DNA from: Methylobacterium oryzihabitans
GTDB taxonomy: Bacteria > Pseudomonadota > Alphaproteobacteria > Rhizobiales > Beijerinckiaceae
DNA length: 64,000 nt
Assembly (NCBI RefSeq): GCF_004004555.2
Contig: NZ_SACP01000027.1
Span: 1 to 64,000, forward strand
Reading direction: 5' to 3'
Shown: positions 9,339 to 17,989 of the stretch, one piece after another
Numbering within the stretch: position 1 is the stretch's first letter
Layout of the letters: the number at the start of each line of letters is the position of its first letter
Translations under genes and position numbers: made by a program
The notes under the pieces: model-generated
Database searches by the model: none
Seen by the model: the letters and a program-made list of their open reading frames with translations, nothing else
Told to the model about the DNA's origin: nothing

Positions 9339-10088
9339 ATGGTGCCGCCGAATCGCCGTTCCCTCTGCCGCGCCCTGCTGGCCGGCGCGCTCCTCGCGCT
9401 GCTGCCGGCGGCGGCCCTCGCCCAGAGCCTGACGCTCGATCTCGGGCCAGGCGGCGGCGTCACCGAACGGGCGCTGCAGCTCGTCGCGCTCATCACCGTG
9501 CTGGCGCTGGCGCCGTCGGTTCTGGTGATGGCGACCTCGTTCGTGCGCATCGTCGTGGTGCTGTCGATCCTGCGCTCGGCGCTCGGCACCCAGAGCGCGC
9601 CGCCCAACGCCGTGATCGTCAGCCTGTCGCTGTTCCTCACCGCCTTCGTGATGGCCCCGACCGCCCGGGAATCCTACCGTCTCGGCGTCGAGCCGCTGCT
9701 CGCCGGGCAGATCCAGCAGTCGCAGGCGTTCGAGCGCGCCGCCGGCCCGTTCAAGGCGTTCATGCTGCGCACCGTGCGCGAGAAGGACCTGCGGCTCTTT
9801 CTCGACCTCGCCCGCACGCCGGCCCCGGCGACGCCCGAGGCGGTCGGGCTGGAGGTGCTGACGCCGGCCTTCATGATCTCGGAGCTGCGCCGCGCCTTCG
9901 AGATCGGCTTCCTGCTGTTCATCCCGTTCCTCATCATCGACCTCGTGGTCGCGTCGATCCTGATGGCGGTCGGGATGATGATGCTGCCGCCGGCGACGGT
10001 GGCGCTGCCGTTCAAGCTGATCTTCTTCGTGCTGGTCGACGGCTGGACCCTCGTCGCCGGGTCGCTGGTGCAGAGCTACGGCGGCTAG
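9339..10088 (+). CDS. fliP: Flagellar export gate protein FliP
   Basis: This 249-residue protein has a cleavable signal peptide (RRSLCRALLAGALLALLPAAALA, residues about 6-28) and FliP motifs TSFVRIVVVLSILRSALGTQSAPPN, FELRRAFEIGF-type block (SELRRAFEIGFLLFIPFLIIDLVVAS) and MLPPATVALPFKLIFFVLVDGW. Five copies form the export channel with FliQ and FliR. The ATG at 9339 was chosen because it precedes the signal peptide. Unusually it is alone, behind the recA terminator, about 9 kb from fliO. Confidence 0.95.
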   Translation: MVPPNRRSLCRALLAGALLALLPAAALAQSLTLDLGPGGGVTERALQLVALITVLALAPSVLVMATSFVRIVVVLSILRSALGTQSAPPNAVIVSLSLFLTAFVMAPTARESYRLGVEPLLAGQIQQSQAFERAAGPFKAFMLRTVREKDLRLFLDLARTPAPATPEAVGLEVLTPAFMISELRRAFEIGFLLFIPFLIIDLVVASILMAVGMMMLPPATVALPFKLIFFVLVDGWTLVAGSLVQSYGG

Positions 10089-10109
10089 GCTTTCGCCGCG
10101 CCGGCAATC

Positions 10110-11036
10110 CTAGAGAACCCCCTGCCGCCGCCCGGCTTCGACCAGGGCGAGCCAGTTCGCGAACAGCCGCCCCGCCCCCGCCTGCCAGCGGGCGTCGGCC
10201 GGGGGCGGGCAATCGGGCAGCGGTCCGGTGCCGGGATCGTCGCGCAGCCGCGCCGCCGTCGCGGCGTCGAAGTACTGCGCCGGCAGGGCCGGGCGGTCGG
10301 GGCGCAGGCCGTCGCGGTGGCGGCCGAGATCGCGGCGATACTCGCGGGCGAGCGAGTCGCGGTCGTATTCCGGATGCCCCTGCAGGAACACCAGCAGCGA
10401 GCGGCCCGGCTTCACGAAGAGGTCGACGCCGACCGCATCGGACCGGGTCAGCACCCGGTAGCCCCGCGCCGCCAGTTCGGCCTCGTCGAGGCCGTTGCAG
10501 CGCGAATGCGGCACGGCGAGCGGCACCGGCAGGCCGGCGAGGAGCGGATGCGCGCCGGTCGGCCGGCAATCGAACACGCCCGAGCACTTCTCCGGCAGCC
10601 GGCGGCGCCCGATCCCGTCGAGATGCAGCACCGCCGCGTGGGCGGCGAGGCACGAGAACAGGGTCGAGACGGTGTGGGCCTGCGCCCAGTCGATCGCCCG
10701 GGTCAGGTCGTCCCAGTATGGCTCGTCGCGCAGGCACCCCGCCCGCGGCTCGCTTCCGGTGACGACCAGGGCGTCGAGGTCCGCCATCATGTCGGCCGGG
10801 GCCGAGCCGACCGCCCGCAGGTGCCCCCCCGCCGCCTCGCCGCGGGCGAGGCCGGGCAGGTGGAAGTGGCGCAGCCGCACCCCTCCCCTGCCGGAAAGCA
10901 GGCGCTCGAACTGCCGCGCGGTCGGCCTGAGCGCCGCGTCCGGCATGTTGTTGAGGAGCCCGACCGTGATCGGCCGGCCGGCCGCTCCCCGCGACGACGG
11001 CGGCGAGCCGGGAGCCAGGAGAGCGGCGTTGGTCAT
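10110..11036 (-). CDS. metA: MetA-like homoserine O-acyltransferase
   Basis: This 308-residue protein has the MetA fold: ITVGLLNNMPDAALRPTARQFERLL, LFSCLAAHAAVLHL (candidate nucleophile Cys129), PHSR (His177) and GHPEYD (Glu223). It would acylate homoserine with a CoA donor, the first committed step to methionine. The substrate loop reads TGSEPRAG, unlike the TGAPLG-type loop of the Escherichia coli enzyme, so donor choice cannot be told. It follows metY by 30 bases on the same strand, which supports a direct-sulfhydrylation methionine operon. Confidence 0.8.
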   Translation of the reverse strand: MTNAALLAPGSPPSSRGAAGRPITVGLLNNMPDAALRPTARQFERLLSGRGGVRLRHFHLPGLARGEAAGGHLRAVGSAPADMMADLDALVVTGSEPRAGCLRDEPYWDDLTRAIDWAQAHTVSTLFSCLAAHAAVLHLDGIGRRRLPEKCSGVFDCRPTGAHPLLAGLPVPLAVPHSRCNGLDEAELAARGYRVLTRSDAVGVDLFVKPGRSLLVFLQGHPEYDRDSLAREYRRDLGRHRDGLRPDRPALPAQYFDAATAARLRDDPGTGPLPDCPPPADARWQAGAGRLFANWLALVEAGRRQGVL

Positions 11037-11066
11037 CGCGGGCGGTCCTCTCGGGTGGAACGAGGG

Positions 11067-12365
11067 TTACTCCGCCGCCCGAACCAGCGGGCGGGCGGCG
11101 GCGGCGAGCGCCTGATCGAGGTCGGCGAGGATGTCGTCGGCGTGCTCGATGCCGACCGAGATGCGAATGGTTTCCGGCCGCACGCCGGCCCGGGCCTGCT
11201 CCTCGGCCGACATCTGCCGGTGGGTGGTCGAGGCCGGGTGGCAGGCGAGGGACTTGGCGTCGCCGATATTGACCAGCCGCTTGACCAGCGCGAGGGCGTC
11301 GTAGAAGGCCCGCCCGCCCTCGTAGCCGCCCCGCACCCCGAAGGTGAGCAGCGACGAGGCCCGGCCGCCGAGATACTTCTGCGCCAGGGCGTAGTACGGG
11401 CTGTCGGGGAAGCCGGCGTAGTTCACCCAGGCGACGCGCGGGTCGTCGCGCAGGAAGCCCGCCACCTTGCGGGCGTTCTCGACGTGGCGCTCGACCCGCA
11501 GGGCGACGGTCTCGATGCCCTGGAGCAGCAGGAACGCGCTCATCGGCGCCAGCACCGCGCCGGTGGTGCGCTGGTAGACGCTGCGCGCCCGCGCCACGAA
11601 GGCGCCGGGGCCGAAATGGTCGGCGTAGACGAGGCCGTGATACGACGCGTCCGGCTCGCACAGCATCGGGAAGCGCGCGGCGTGCTCCTTCCAGGGGAAG
11701 CGGCCGCTGTCGACGATCGCGCCGCCGAGCGTCGTGCCGTGGCCGCCCATGAACTTGGTCAGCGAGGCGACCACGATGTCGGCCCCGTGCTCGATCGGCC
11801 GCATCAGGATCGGGGTCGCGACGGTGTTGTCGACGACGAGCGGCACGCCGTGGGCATGGGCCATCTCGGCGATCGCCGCGATGTCGCAGATGTTGCCGGC
11901 CGGGTTGCCGATGCTCTCGCAATAGACCGCGCGGGTCTCGCCGTCGATGAGGCGGGCGAGATCCTCCGGGCGGTCGCCCGCGGCGAAGCGGGTGTGGATG
12001 CCCTGGCGCGGCAGGACGTGGGCGAACAGGGTGTGGGTCGTGCCGTAGAGCTGCGGCACCGAGACGATGTTGCCGCCGCAATCGGCCAGCGTCGCGATGG
12101 CGTAGTGCAGGGCCGCCTGCCCGGTGGCGACGCTGAGCGCCGCATGGCCGCCCTCCAGGGCCGCGACCCGGCGGTCGAGCACCGCCGTGGTCGGGTTGGC
12201 GATGCGGCTGTAGCGGTAGCCCTCGGCTTCGAGGTTGAACAGCGCGGCGCCGTGCTCGGCGCTGTCGAAGGAATACGCGACGGTCTGGTAGATCGGCACC
12301 GCGACGGCGTGCGTCGTCGGGTCGTCCTCGTAGCCGCCATGGACCGCGATCGTCTCAGCCCTCAT
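11067..12365 (-). CDS. metY: O-acetyl/O-succinylhomoserine sulfhydrylase (MetY family)
   Basis: This 432-residue pyridoxal-phosphate enzyme makes homocysteine from acylated homoserine and sulfide. PLP-binding Lys is about residue 204 in SLTKFMGGHGTTLGG, with Asp179 in LVVDNTVATP and the family block YRYSRIANPTTAVLDRRVAALEGG near residue 50. Length is right for MetY rather than the shorter MetB/MetC. The ATG at 12365 was chosen because upstream residues are low-complexity and unlike the family. It forms an operon with the metA-like gene. Confidence 0.93.
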   Translation of the reverse strand: MRAETIAVHGGYEDDPTTHAVAVPIYQTVAYSFDSAEHGAALFNLEAEGYRYSRIANPTTAVLDRRVAALEGGHAALSVATGQAALHYAIATLADCGGNIVSVPQLYGTTHTLFAHVLPRQGIHTRFAAGDRPEDLARLIDGETRAVYCESIGNPAGNICDIAAIAEMAHAHGVPLVVDNTVATPILMRPIEHGADIVVASLTKFMGGHGTTLGGAIVDSGRFPWKEHAARFPMLCEPDASYHGLVYADHFGPGAFVARARSVYQRTTGAVLAPMSAFLLLQGIETVALRVERHVENARKVAGFLRDDPRVAWVNYAGFPDSPYYALAQKYLGGRASSLLTFGVRGGYEGGRAFYDALALVKRLVNIGDAKSLACHPASTTHRQMSAEEQARAGVRPETIRISVGIEHADDILADLDQALAAAARPLVRAAE

Positions 12366-12728
12366 CTGTCCCGTTCCTCGACACGCCCGCGCCCTGCGCA
12401 GGACAGGCTGCAAGCGCCGCACCGGAGCCGGCCGGCCCGTTTCGGGACAGGCCGGGCCCGCCTGCGGCGCCCGCCGATGCGGGGAGGATACGCGATCCGG
12501 CCTTGCGGACGACCTGCCGACCCGGAGGCCGGGCGGGAGACGGCCCGTCCCATCGGTTTTCATGCTGAAGGACGGGCTGACGATCTCCGCGCAATCCGAG
12601 CGTTCCGGCTTGCGCGGCATAGGCCGTGCCCGAGCGGTGGCGTCCTCGGCCCGTCGCGGCTCACGGATTCTTCAGGCTTGCCCCGCCACCGTCCGGGCGG
12701 GGATCTCCCATCGGCAGGAGCGGGCGGC
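12366..12728. other. Divergent intergenic region between metY and the acyl-CoA synthetase
   Basis: 363 bases with no convincing gene. I looked for a SAM-II or SAM/SAH riboswitch ahead of metY and saw no recognisable conserved core. Promoters for both genes must lie here but I cannot place them. Confidence 0.4.
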
Positions 12729-14519
12729 ATGCGGAGCGAGGCAACCGGCGGCGCGGCGCGGCCCTCCTCCACGGCCGGATGGCTCGGCGCCCTGGAACGC
12801 ACGTCCCGGATCGGGACGCAGCCGCACCGGACCCTGGCGGTGGTGGTGGACGAGCTCGGCCTTGCCCACGGCGAGGCGCCGGCGCTGATCGGCGAGGGCG
12901 AGACCCTCAGTCACGCCGATCTGGCGGCGCGGGCCCGGACCTATGCCCGCTGGTTCCGCGCCGAGGGGCTGAAGCCCGGCGAGTGCGTCGGCGTGCTGAT
13001 GCCGAACCGGCCCGACATGATGGCGGCGTGGCTCGGGATCAGCCGCGTCGGCGGCGTCGCCGCCCTGCTCAACACCAACCTGACCGGCGCGGCGCTCGCC
13101 CATTGCATCGCCGCCGCGGCACCGCGGCGGATGATCGTCGCGGCGGACCTCGCCGAGTCCTATGCCGGGGCCGAGACCCGTCTCTCCGAGCGGCCGGGCC
13201 TGTGGAGCCTCGGCGACGGCCCCGGCCGCAGCCTCGACGCCGCCCTCGCGCGCCTCGATCACGGAATGCTCGCGCCCGGCGAGCAGCCCGAGGTCGGCCT
13301 GGGCGACACCGCGCTCTACATCTACACCTCGGGCACCACCGGCCTGCCGAAGGCGGCGCGGGTGAGCCACCACCGGGTCATGACCTGGAGCCACTGGTTC
13401 GCCGGGCTGATGGCGACCGCGCCGGGCGACCGGCTCTACAACTGCCTGCCGATGTACCACAGCGTCGGCGGCGTGGTGGCGACCGGCAGCGTCATCGTGG
13501 GCGGCGGCGCGGCGGTGATCCGGGAAAAGTTCTCGGCCCGCCGGTTCTGGGACGACGTCGCCGAGACCGACTGCACCCTGTTCCAGTACATCGGCGAGCT
13601 GTGCCGCTATCTCCTGGCCGCTCCGCCGCATCCGCGCGAGCGGGCCCACCGCCTGCGCCTCGCCGCCGGCAACGGCCTGCGGCCCGAGATCTGGGAGGCG
13701 TTCCGGGATCGGTTCGCGATCCCGCGCATCCTCGAATTCTACGCCGCCACCGAGGGGACGCTGTCGCTCGCCAACGTCGAGGGCCGGGTCGGCGCGGTCG
13801 GCCGGGTGCCGCCGTTCCTCGCCCACCGCTCCCCGGCGGCGCTGGTGCGCCACGACCCGGAGACCGGCCGGCCGGCCCGGGGCGCCGACGGGTTCTGCGA
13901 GCGCTGCGCCCCGGGCGAGGCGGGGGAACTGATCGGGCGGCTGACCCGCGAGGTCGGCAGCCAGCGCTTCGAGGGCTACACCGACGCCGCCGAGAGCGAG
14001 CACAAGGTGCTGCGCGACGTCTTCTCGCCCGGCGATGCCTGGATGCGCACCGGCGACCTGATGCGGGTCGACCGTCAGGGCTTCTACAGCTTCGTCGACC
14101 GGGTCGGCGACACCTTCCGCTGGAAGGGCGAGAACGTCGCCACCACCGAGGTCGCCGCCGCCCTGTCGGGCGCCCCCGGCGTGGTCGAGGCGGCGGTCTA
14201 CGGCGTCGCGGTGCCGGGCACCGAGGGCCGCGCCGGCATGGCGGCACTCACCGTCGCCCCCGGCTTCGACCCGGCCGCCCTGCGCGCCCATCTCGCGGCG
14301 GCGCTGCCGGCCTATGCCCGGCCGCTGTTCCTGCGGCTGTGTGCCGGGTTCGAGATCACCGAGACGTTCAAGCAGAAGAAGCAGGCGCTGGTGGACGACG
14401 GGTTCGATCCCGGCCGGGTGAGCGATCCGCTGCTGTTCGACGACGCCGCGGCCGGCGCCTACCGGCCGCTCGACGAGGCTCTTTATGGACGGATCCTGCG
14501 CGGGGAGGTGCGGGTCTGA
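12729..14519 (+). CDS. AMP-forming long-chain acyl-CoA synthetase (FATP-like)
   Basis: This 596-residue adenylate-forming enzyme activates a carboxylic acid with ATP and CoA. The AMP loop YTSGTTGLPKAARVSHH is near residue 198, PMYHSVGG follows, then FYAATEGT, the MRTGDL block and the C-terminal hinge with WKGENVATTEV. The order and the VATTEV block match very-long-chain fatty acid CoA ligases (FadD6/FATP type). The ATG at 12729 follows a GGAGCGGGCGGC stretch. It appears to be a single-gene unit. Substrate unknown. Confidence 0.88.
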   Translation: MRSEATGGAARPSSTAGWLGALERTSRIGTQPHRTLAVVVDELGLAHGEAPALIGEGETLSHADLAARARTYARWFRAEGLKPGECVGVLMPNRPDMMAAWLGISRVGGVAALLNTNLTGAALAHCIAAAAPRRMIVAADLAESYAGAETRLSERPGLWSLGDGPGRSLDAALARLDHGMLAPGEQPEVGLGDTALYIYTSGTTGLPKAARVSHHRVMTWSHWFAGLMATAPGDRLYNCLPMYHSVGGVVATGSVIVGGGAAVIREKFSARRFWDDVAETDCTLFQYIGELCRYLLAAPPHPRERAHRLRLAAGNGLRPEIWEAFRDRFAIPRILEFYAATEGTLSLANVEGRVGAVGRVPPFLAHRSPAALVRHDPETGRPARGADGFCERCAPGEAGELIGRLTREVGSQRFEGYTDAAESEHKVLRDVFSPGDAWMRTGDLMRVDRQGFYSFVDRVGDTFRWKGENVATTEVAAALSGAPGVVEAAVYGVAVPGTEGRAGMAALTVAPGFDPAALRAHLAAALPAYARPLFLRLCAGFEITETFKQKKQALVDDGFDPGRVSDPLLFDDAAAGAYRPLDEALYGRILRGEVRV

Positions 14520-14615
14520 ATTGGCTCGCGCCCGGCCATCCCGGGGAGCCGCATCGCGCGAGAGGACGACCGCCGTCTCATCCTGATGCGGCTGAGGCGG
14601 CCGCTGCCCCCGCCC

Positions 14616-15290
14616 TCACCCGAGCCGGTCGAGCAGGGCCTCGGTCCCGAGGGTCGCGGCGTCGAGGACCGGCACGCCGTCGAGCGCCGCCGGCAGGGTC
14701 CAGCCGGGCAGGTTGGTGCTCCAGACCAGCACCGCGTCGATCCCGCCGCCGGCGACGCAGTCCCGGGCCGCCGCGAGCAGGCGGGCGCGGGGCACGGTGG
14801 CGGCGAGGCGGTTCTCGCCGATCCCGAGCGGGACCGCGGCCGCGGTGCCGATGCCCTCGGCGGCGAAGCGGCCGGCGACCAGCCGGGCCTCGGTCTCGTC
14901 GCCCTGGACGATCAGGCCGATGCGGAGGAGCCGGTCGCGGCGCAGCCGCTCGCGGGCGGCGAGGGCCGTCGTGACGGCCGGGACGCCGGTGCGGCGGGCG
15001 AGCGCCGCGCACAGGGCCTCGTCGGGCGCGAAGCCGAGGGCGGCGCCGCGGGTGGCGTTCCACACCAGGGCGGCGATGCCGGCCTCGGCCAGGAGGTCGG
15101 CGGCGGCCAGGAACACCGCCTCGTCGTAGCCGTCGCCGTGGCTCATCCGGCCGTACGGCACCCGGGCGTAGCAGGCGGCGACGCGCGGATGCCCGGCGAG
15201 GCGCGCCTCGGTGGCGCGCTCGACCACCCGGTTGGACGAGGGCAGGATCACCCCGGCGGCGAGGGGCGGGAGCGCGCCGTCGGCGGTCAC
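14616..15290 (-). CDS. Asp/Glu/hydantoin racemase-superfamily protein, catalytic cysteines absent
   Basis: This 224-residue protein has the PSSN motif near the N-terminus (GVILPSSNRVVERAT) typical of maleate isomerase and arylmalonate decarboxylase relatives. At the two positions where the family has catalytic Cys, the sequence reads LVWNATRG (Ala for Cys) and VLVWSTNLP (Ser for Cys). It therefore probably does not use the usual two-base racemase mechanism. Its start overlaps the end of the GntR gene by 4 bases, and it ends an operon with a polyamine-type ABC importer. Confidence 0.7.
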   Translation of the reverse strand: MTADGALPPLAAGVILPSSNRVVERATEARLAGHPRVAACYARVPYGRMSHGDGYDEAVFLAAADLLAEAGIAALVWNATRGAALGFAPDEALCAALARRTGVPAVTTALAARERLRRDRLLRIGLIVQGDETEARLVAGRFAAEGIGTAAAVPLGIGENRLAATVPRARLLAAARDCVAGGGIDAVLVWSTNLPGWTLPAALDGVPVLDAATLGTEALLDRLG

Positions 15291-15967
15291 GGCCTGGGCT
15301 CCTCGGTGAGGTGGGCGACGACGAGGGTCTGGGTGCGGGCGACGTGGCGGGCCATCTCGGCCCGGGCCGCCTCGGCCGCGCCGGCCCGCAGGGCGTCGAG
15401 GATGCGGGAGTGCTCGGCGAGGGATTCGTCCAGGCGCCCGCCGGCATCGAGGGCGACGTTGCGCGCCCGCTCCAGCCGCCCGAACAGGCGGCCGTGCGCC
15501 TCGGCGATGGCGGGGCTGCGGGCGCCCGCGACGATGAGCTGGTGCGCCTGCCGGTTGAGCCGGGTGTAGCGGTCGCGGTCGTCGCGCGCCGCCTCCATCG
15601 CCGCCTGGAGCCGCTCCAGCCGGAGGATCTCGGCCGGCTCCATCCGGGCCGCGGCGAGGCCGGCGGCGTGGCTCTCCAGCGCGACTTCCAGCTCGAACAG
15701 CGGCACGAGCCCGTCGCGGTCGAGGCGCGTCACCAGCGCCGAGCGGTGGCGGCGCAGCATCACCAGCCCCTCGCCGGCGAGCAGCTTCAGCGCCTCGCGG
15801 ATCGGGGTGCGCGAGACCCCGAGCCGCGCCACCAGCTCGGCCTCGTTGAGCGCCTCGCCGGGCCGCAACTGGTTGAGCAGGATCATCCGGCGCAGGGACG
15901 CCGCCGCCCGGTCGGTGAGCGAGGGCGCCGCCCGGGCCGGGCGCTCGACGGTCTCGGTCGCGTCCAT
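15287..15967 (-). CDS. GntR-family (FadR/FCD subfamily) transcriptional regulator
   Basis: This 226-residue protein has an N-terminal winged helix (LRPGEALNEAELVARLGVSRTPIREALKLLAGEGLV, residues about 35-70) and an all-helical FCD ligand domain (HQLIVAGARSPAIAE, EHSRILDALRAGAAEAA). FCD regulators bind small organic acids and usually control the neighbouring catabolic operon. The start sits 2 bases after the permease stop, and the end overlaps the racemase-fold gene. It probably regulates this transporter and perhaps the divergent amidase. Confidence 0.9.
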   Translation of the reverse strand: MDATETVERPARAAPSLTDRAAASLRRMILLNQLRPGEALNEAELVARLGVSRTPIREALKLLAGEGLVMLRRHRSALVTRLDRDGLVPLFELEVALESHAAGLAAARMEPAEILRLERLQAAMEAARDDRDRYTRLNRQAHQLIVAGARSPAIAEAHGRLFGRLERARNVALDAGGRLDESLAEHSRILDALRAGAAEAARAEMARHVARTQTLVVAHLTEEPRP

Positions 15968-15969
15968 CG

Positions 15970-16782
15970 TCACACCAGCCGCTTCGACAGGCCGGTCAGG
16001 CGCTCCATCACGGCGATCACCGCCACCGTCGCGACGATCAGCACCCCCGACAGGGCCGCGATGGTGACGTCGAGGCGCCCCTCCAGATCCTGCCACATCC
16101 GGATCGGCAGCATGTCGGTGGCGGCGTCGCGCAGGAACAGCGAGACCGGGATGTTGTCGAACGAGGCCATGAAGGCGAGGAAGCCCCCCGACAGGATGCC
16201 GGGCCGGATCAGCGGCAGGGTGATCCGCCGCAGGGTATAGAGCCGCGAGGCGCCGAGGCTCGCCGAGCCTTCGAGCAGGACCGGCTGCAACTGGGTCAGC
16301 GCCGCCACGGTGTTGCGGACCACGAACGGCACGCAGACCACGGTGTGGCCGAGCACCAGCGTCGTCACCGAGACCGGCCAGCCGAGGAGCGAGAAGAACA
16401 TCAGGCTCGACAGCCCGAAGGCGAGGCCGGGCAGGATCAGCGGCGACAGAAAGAGGCTGTCGAGGAGTTTCGCCGACAGCGTCGCCGAGCGGGCGACCGC
16501 GAGCGCGCCGAGCACGCCGAGGACCACCGACAGCACGGTCGAGAACGCCGCCACCTTCAGGCTGTTGGCGAGCGCGAAGTGCAATTGCCACGCCTCCCAC
16601 AATTCGCCGTACCAGCGCAGGGAGAAGCCCGGCGGCGGGAACCGCAGCGACAGCCCGTCGGTGAACGACACCACCAGCACGATCACGGTCGGGGCGAGCA
16701 GCAGCACCAGCGCCGCCACGGCGAGGAGCGCGACGGCGGCCTCGAAGGTCAGGCGGTCGAGGATCGAGGCGGGACGGGACAT
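15970..16782 (-). CDS. ABC transporter permease (PotC-like)
   Basis: This 270-residue inner-membrane protein has six predicted helices and the permease coupling loop EGSASLGASRLYTLRRITLPLIRPG near residue 185. PotC-type features include FPPPGFSLRWYGELW after the first helix. It partners the PotB-like permease 7 bases upstream, the ATPase at 19.1-20.2 kb and the binding protein at 18-19 kb. The family imports polyamines, putrescine or opine-like substrates; the actual substrate is not known. Confidence 0.9.
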   Translation of the reverse strand: MSRPASILDRLTFEAAVALLAVAALVLLLAPTVIVLVVSFTDGLSLRFPPPGFSLRWYGELWEAWQLHFALANSLKVAAFSTVLSVVLGVLGALAVARSATLSAKLLDSLFLSPLILPGLAFGLSSLMFFSLLGWPVSVTTLVLGHTVVCVPFVVRNTVAALTQLQPVLLEGSASLGASRLYTLRRITLPLIRPGILSGGFLAFMASFDNIPVSLFLRDAATDMLPIRMWQDLEGRLDVTIAALSGVLIVATVAVIAVMERLTGLSKRLV

Positions 16783-16789
16783 CGGGGCC

Positions 16790-17638
16790 TCAGGTCTGGG
16801 CGTAGCCGCGGGCGAGGCGGCCGAGGGCGTTGAAGGCGAGGATGACGGCGAGCACCGCGACGAGGAACACCACCGACATCGCCGCGGCGAACGGCCAGTT
16901 CTGGAGCGCGATCGCCTGCTGGTAGATGTAGCCGGGCATGAACAGCATCTGCCCGCCGCCGATCAGCGACTGGGTGATGAAGCCCGAGATCGCCGCCGCG
17001 AAGGTCAGCACCGCGCCGGCGATCAGGCCCGGCAGCGACAGCGGCAGGGTCACCCGCCGGAAGGTGCGCCAGCGCCCGGCCCCGAGGGCCTCGGAGGCGT
17101 CCCACAGGCTCGGCTCGATCCGCGACAGGGCGGTCATCAGCGGCAGCACCATCAGGGGCATCTGGACCTGGGCCAGGGCTGCCACGAGTCCGCCCTCGGC
17201 GTAGAGCATCCGGACGGGCGCGTCGATGAGGCCGAGGCCCGACAGGGCCGAGTTCACCACCCCCTGCCGGCCCAGGATGACGATCCACGCGAAGGTGCGG
17301 ATGACGACGCTAGTGAGGAGCGGCATCAGCACCGCCAGGATCACGACTCCGCGCACCCAGCCCCCGGCCCGCGTCGCCACCAGGGCCAGCGGGAAGCCGA
17401 GGACGAGGCAGACGGCGGTGACCTTCAGTCCGAGCCACAGGGTCGAACCGAGCACGCCCAGGCTGAAGCGGTCGCCCAGGAAGGCGGCGTATTGCGACAG
17501 GCCGAAACCCCCGTCCGCTCCCCGGAGCGACAGGGCGACGAGGGCGGCGAGCGGCGCGACGAAGAACGCCGCGAAGAACAGCGCGAGCGGGCTCGCGAGC
17601 CGCAGGTCGTAGCGGGTGACGTCGGGCAGGGGGGACAT
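16790..17638 (-). CDS. ABC transporter permease (PotB-like)
   Basis: This 282-residue inner-membrane protein has the coupling loop DASEALGAGRWRTFRRVTLPLSLPG near residue 180 and six hydrophobic segments. It forms the translocation pore with the PotC-like protein. The ATG at 17638 was chosen over an upstream in-frame ATG (17749) because the extra residues are low-complexity and encoded by the repeat. The 350-base gap upstream to the binding-protein gene holds a large hairpin. Confidence 0.9.
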   Translation of the reverse strand: MSPLPDVTRYDLRLASPLALFFAAFFVAPLAALVALSLRGADGGFGLSQYAAFLGDRFSLGVLGSTLWLGLKVTAVCLVLGFPLALVATRAGGWVRGVVILAVLMPLLTSVVIRTFAWIVILGRQGVVNSALSGLGLIDAPVRMLYAEGGLVAALAQVQMPLMVLPLMTALSRIEPSLWDASEALGAGRWRTFRRVTLPLSLPGLIAGAVLTFAAAISGFITQSLIGGGQMLFMPGYIYQQAIALQNWPFAAAMSVVFLVAVLAVILAFNALGRLARGYAQT

Positions 17639-17687
17639 GGCGGGGCCTGCGGGGGTGGGGAAAAGATCCCTTCCCCTCTGCGGCACG

Positions 17688-17943
17688 GCTGTCCGGGGAA
17701 GGAAAAGGCGCGGGTTTCCCTCTCCCCGCGGGCGGGGAGAGGACTTCATCGACCTCGTCGTCGATGAAGTGAGCGGAGGCGAAAGCCGGAGCGAGGGTGA
17801 GGGGGTCTCGAAGAGTGAGGCTTCTCCGGAAACACCCCCTCACCCTCGCCCTTCGGGCTCGCCGTGCCTCCTGAACGGCGGCACGGCCCTCTCCCCGCCC
17901 GCGGGGAGAGGAGAGAGCCCGCGCCTCACCTTTCCCCGGACAG
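17688..17943. repeat. Large inverted repeat (family E, copy E1) inside the ABC operon
   Basis: Arms of about 55 bases (17688-17740 and 17887-17943) are near complements. Each carries CTCTCCCCGC...GCGGGGAGAG, with the outer ends GCTGTCCGGGGAAGG and CTTTCCCCGGACAGC. The centre has GGTGAGGGGG / CCCCCTCACC pairing. No gene is visible in 17639-17989. It separates the binding-protein gene from the permease genes on the minus strand. Confidence 0.85.
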
Positions 17944-17989
17944 CCCTTCCCCTGCGGGGGAGGGCGGGGCGTGGCGCATCACCCTCCGG

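Noticed and set aside
10317-12728. Plus-strand frame continuous with the acyl-CoA synthetase, suggesting a 1400-residue fusion
   Set aside because: The upstream part is antisense to metA-like and metY genes and has no domain features. The enzyme starts at 12729.
12366-12728. SAM riboswitch ahead of metY
   Set aside because: No conserved SAM-II or SAM/SAH core could be found by eye, though a covariance-model scan would settle it.
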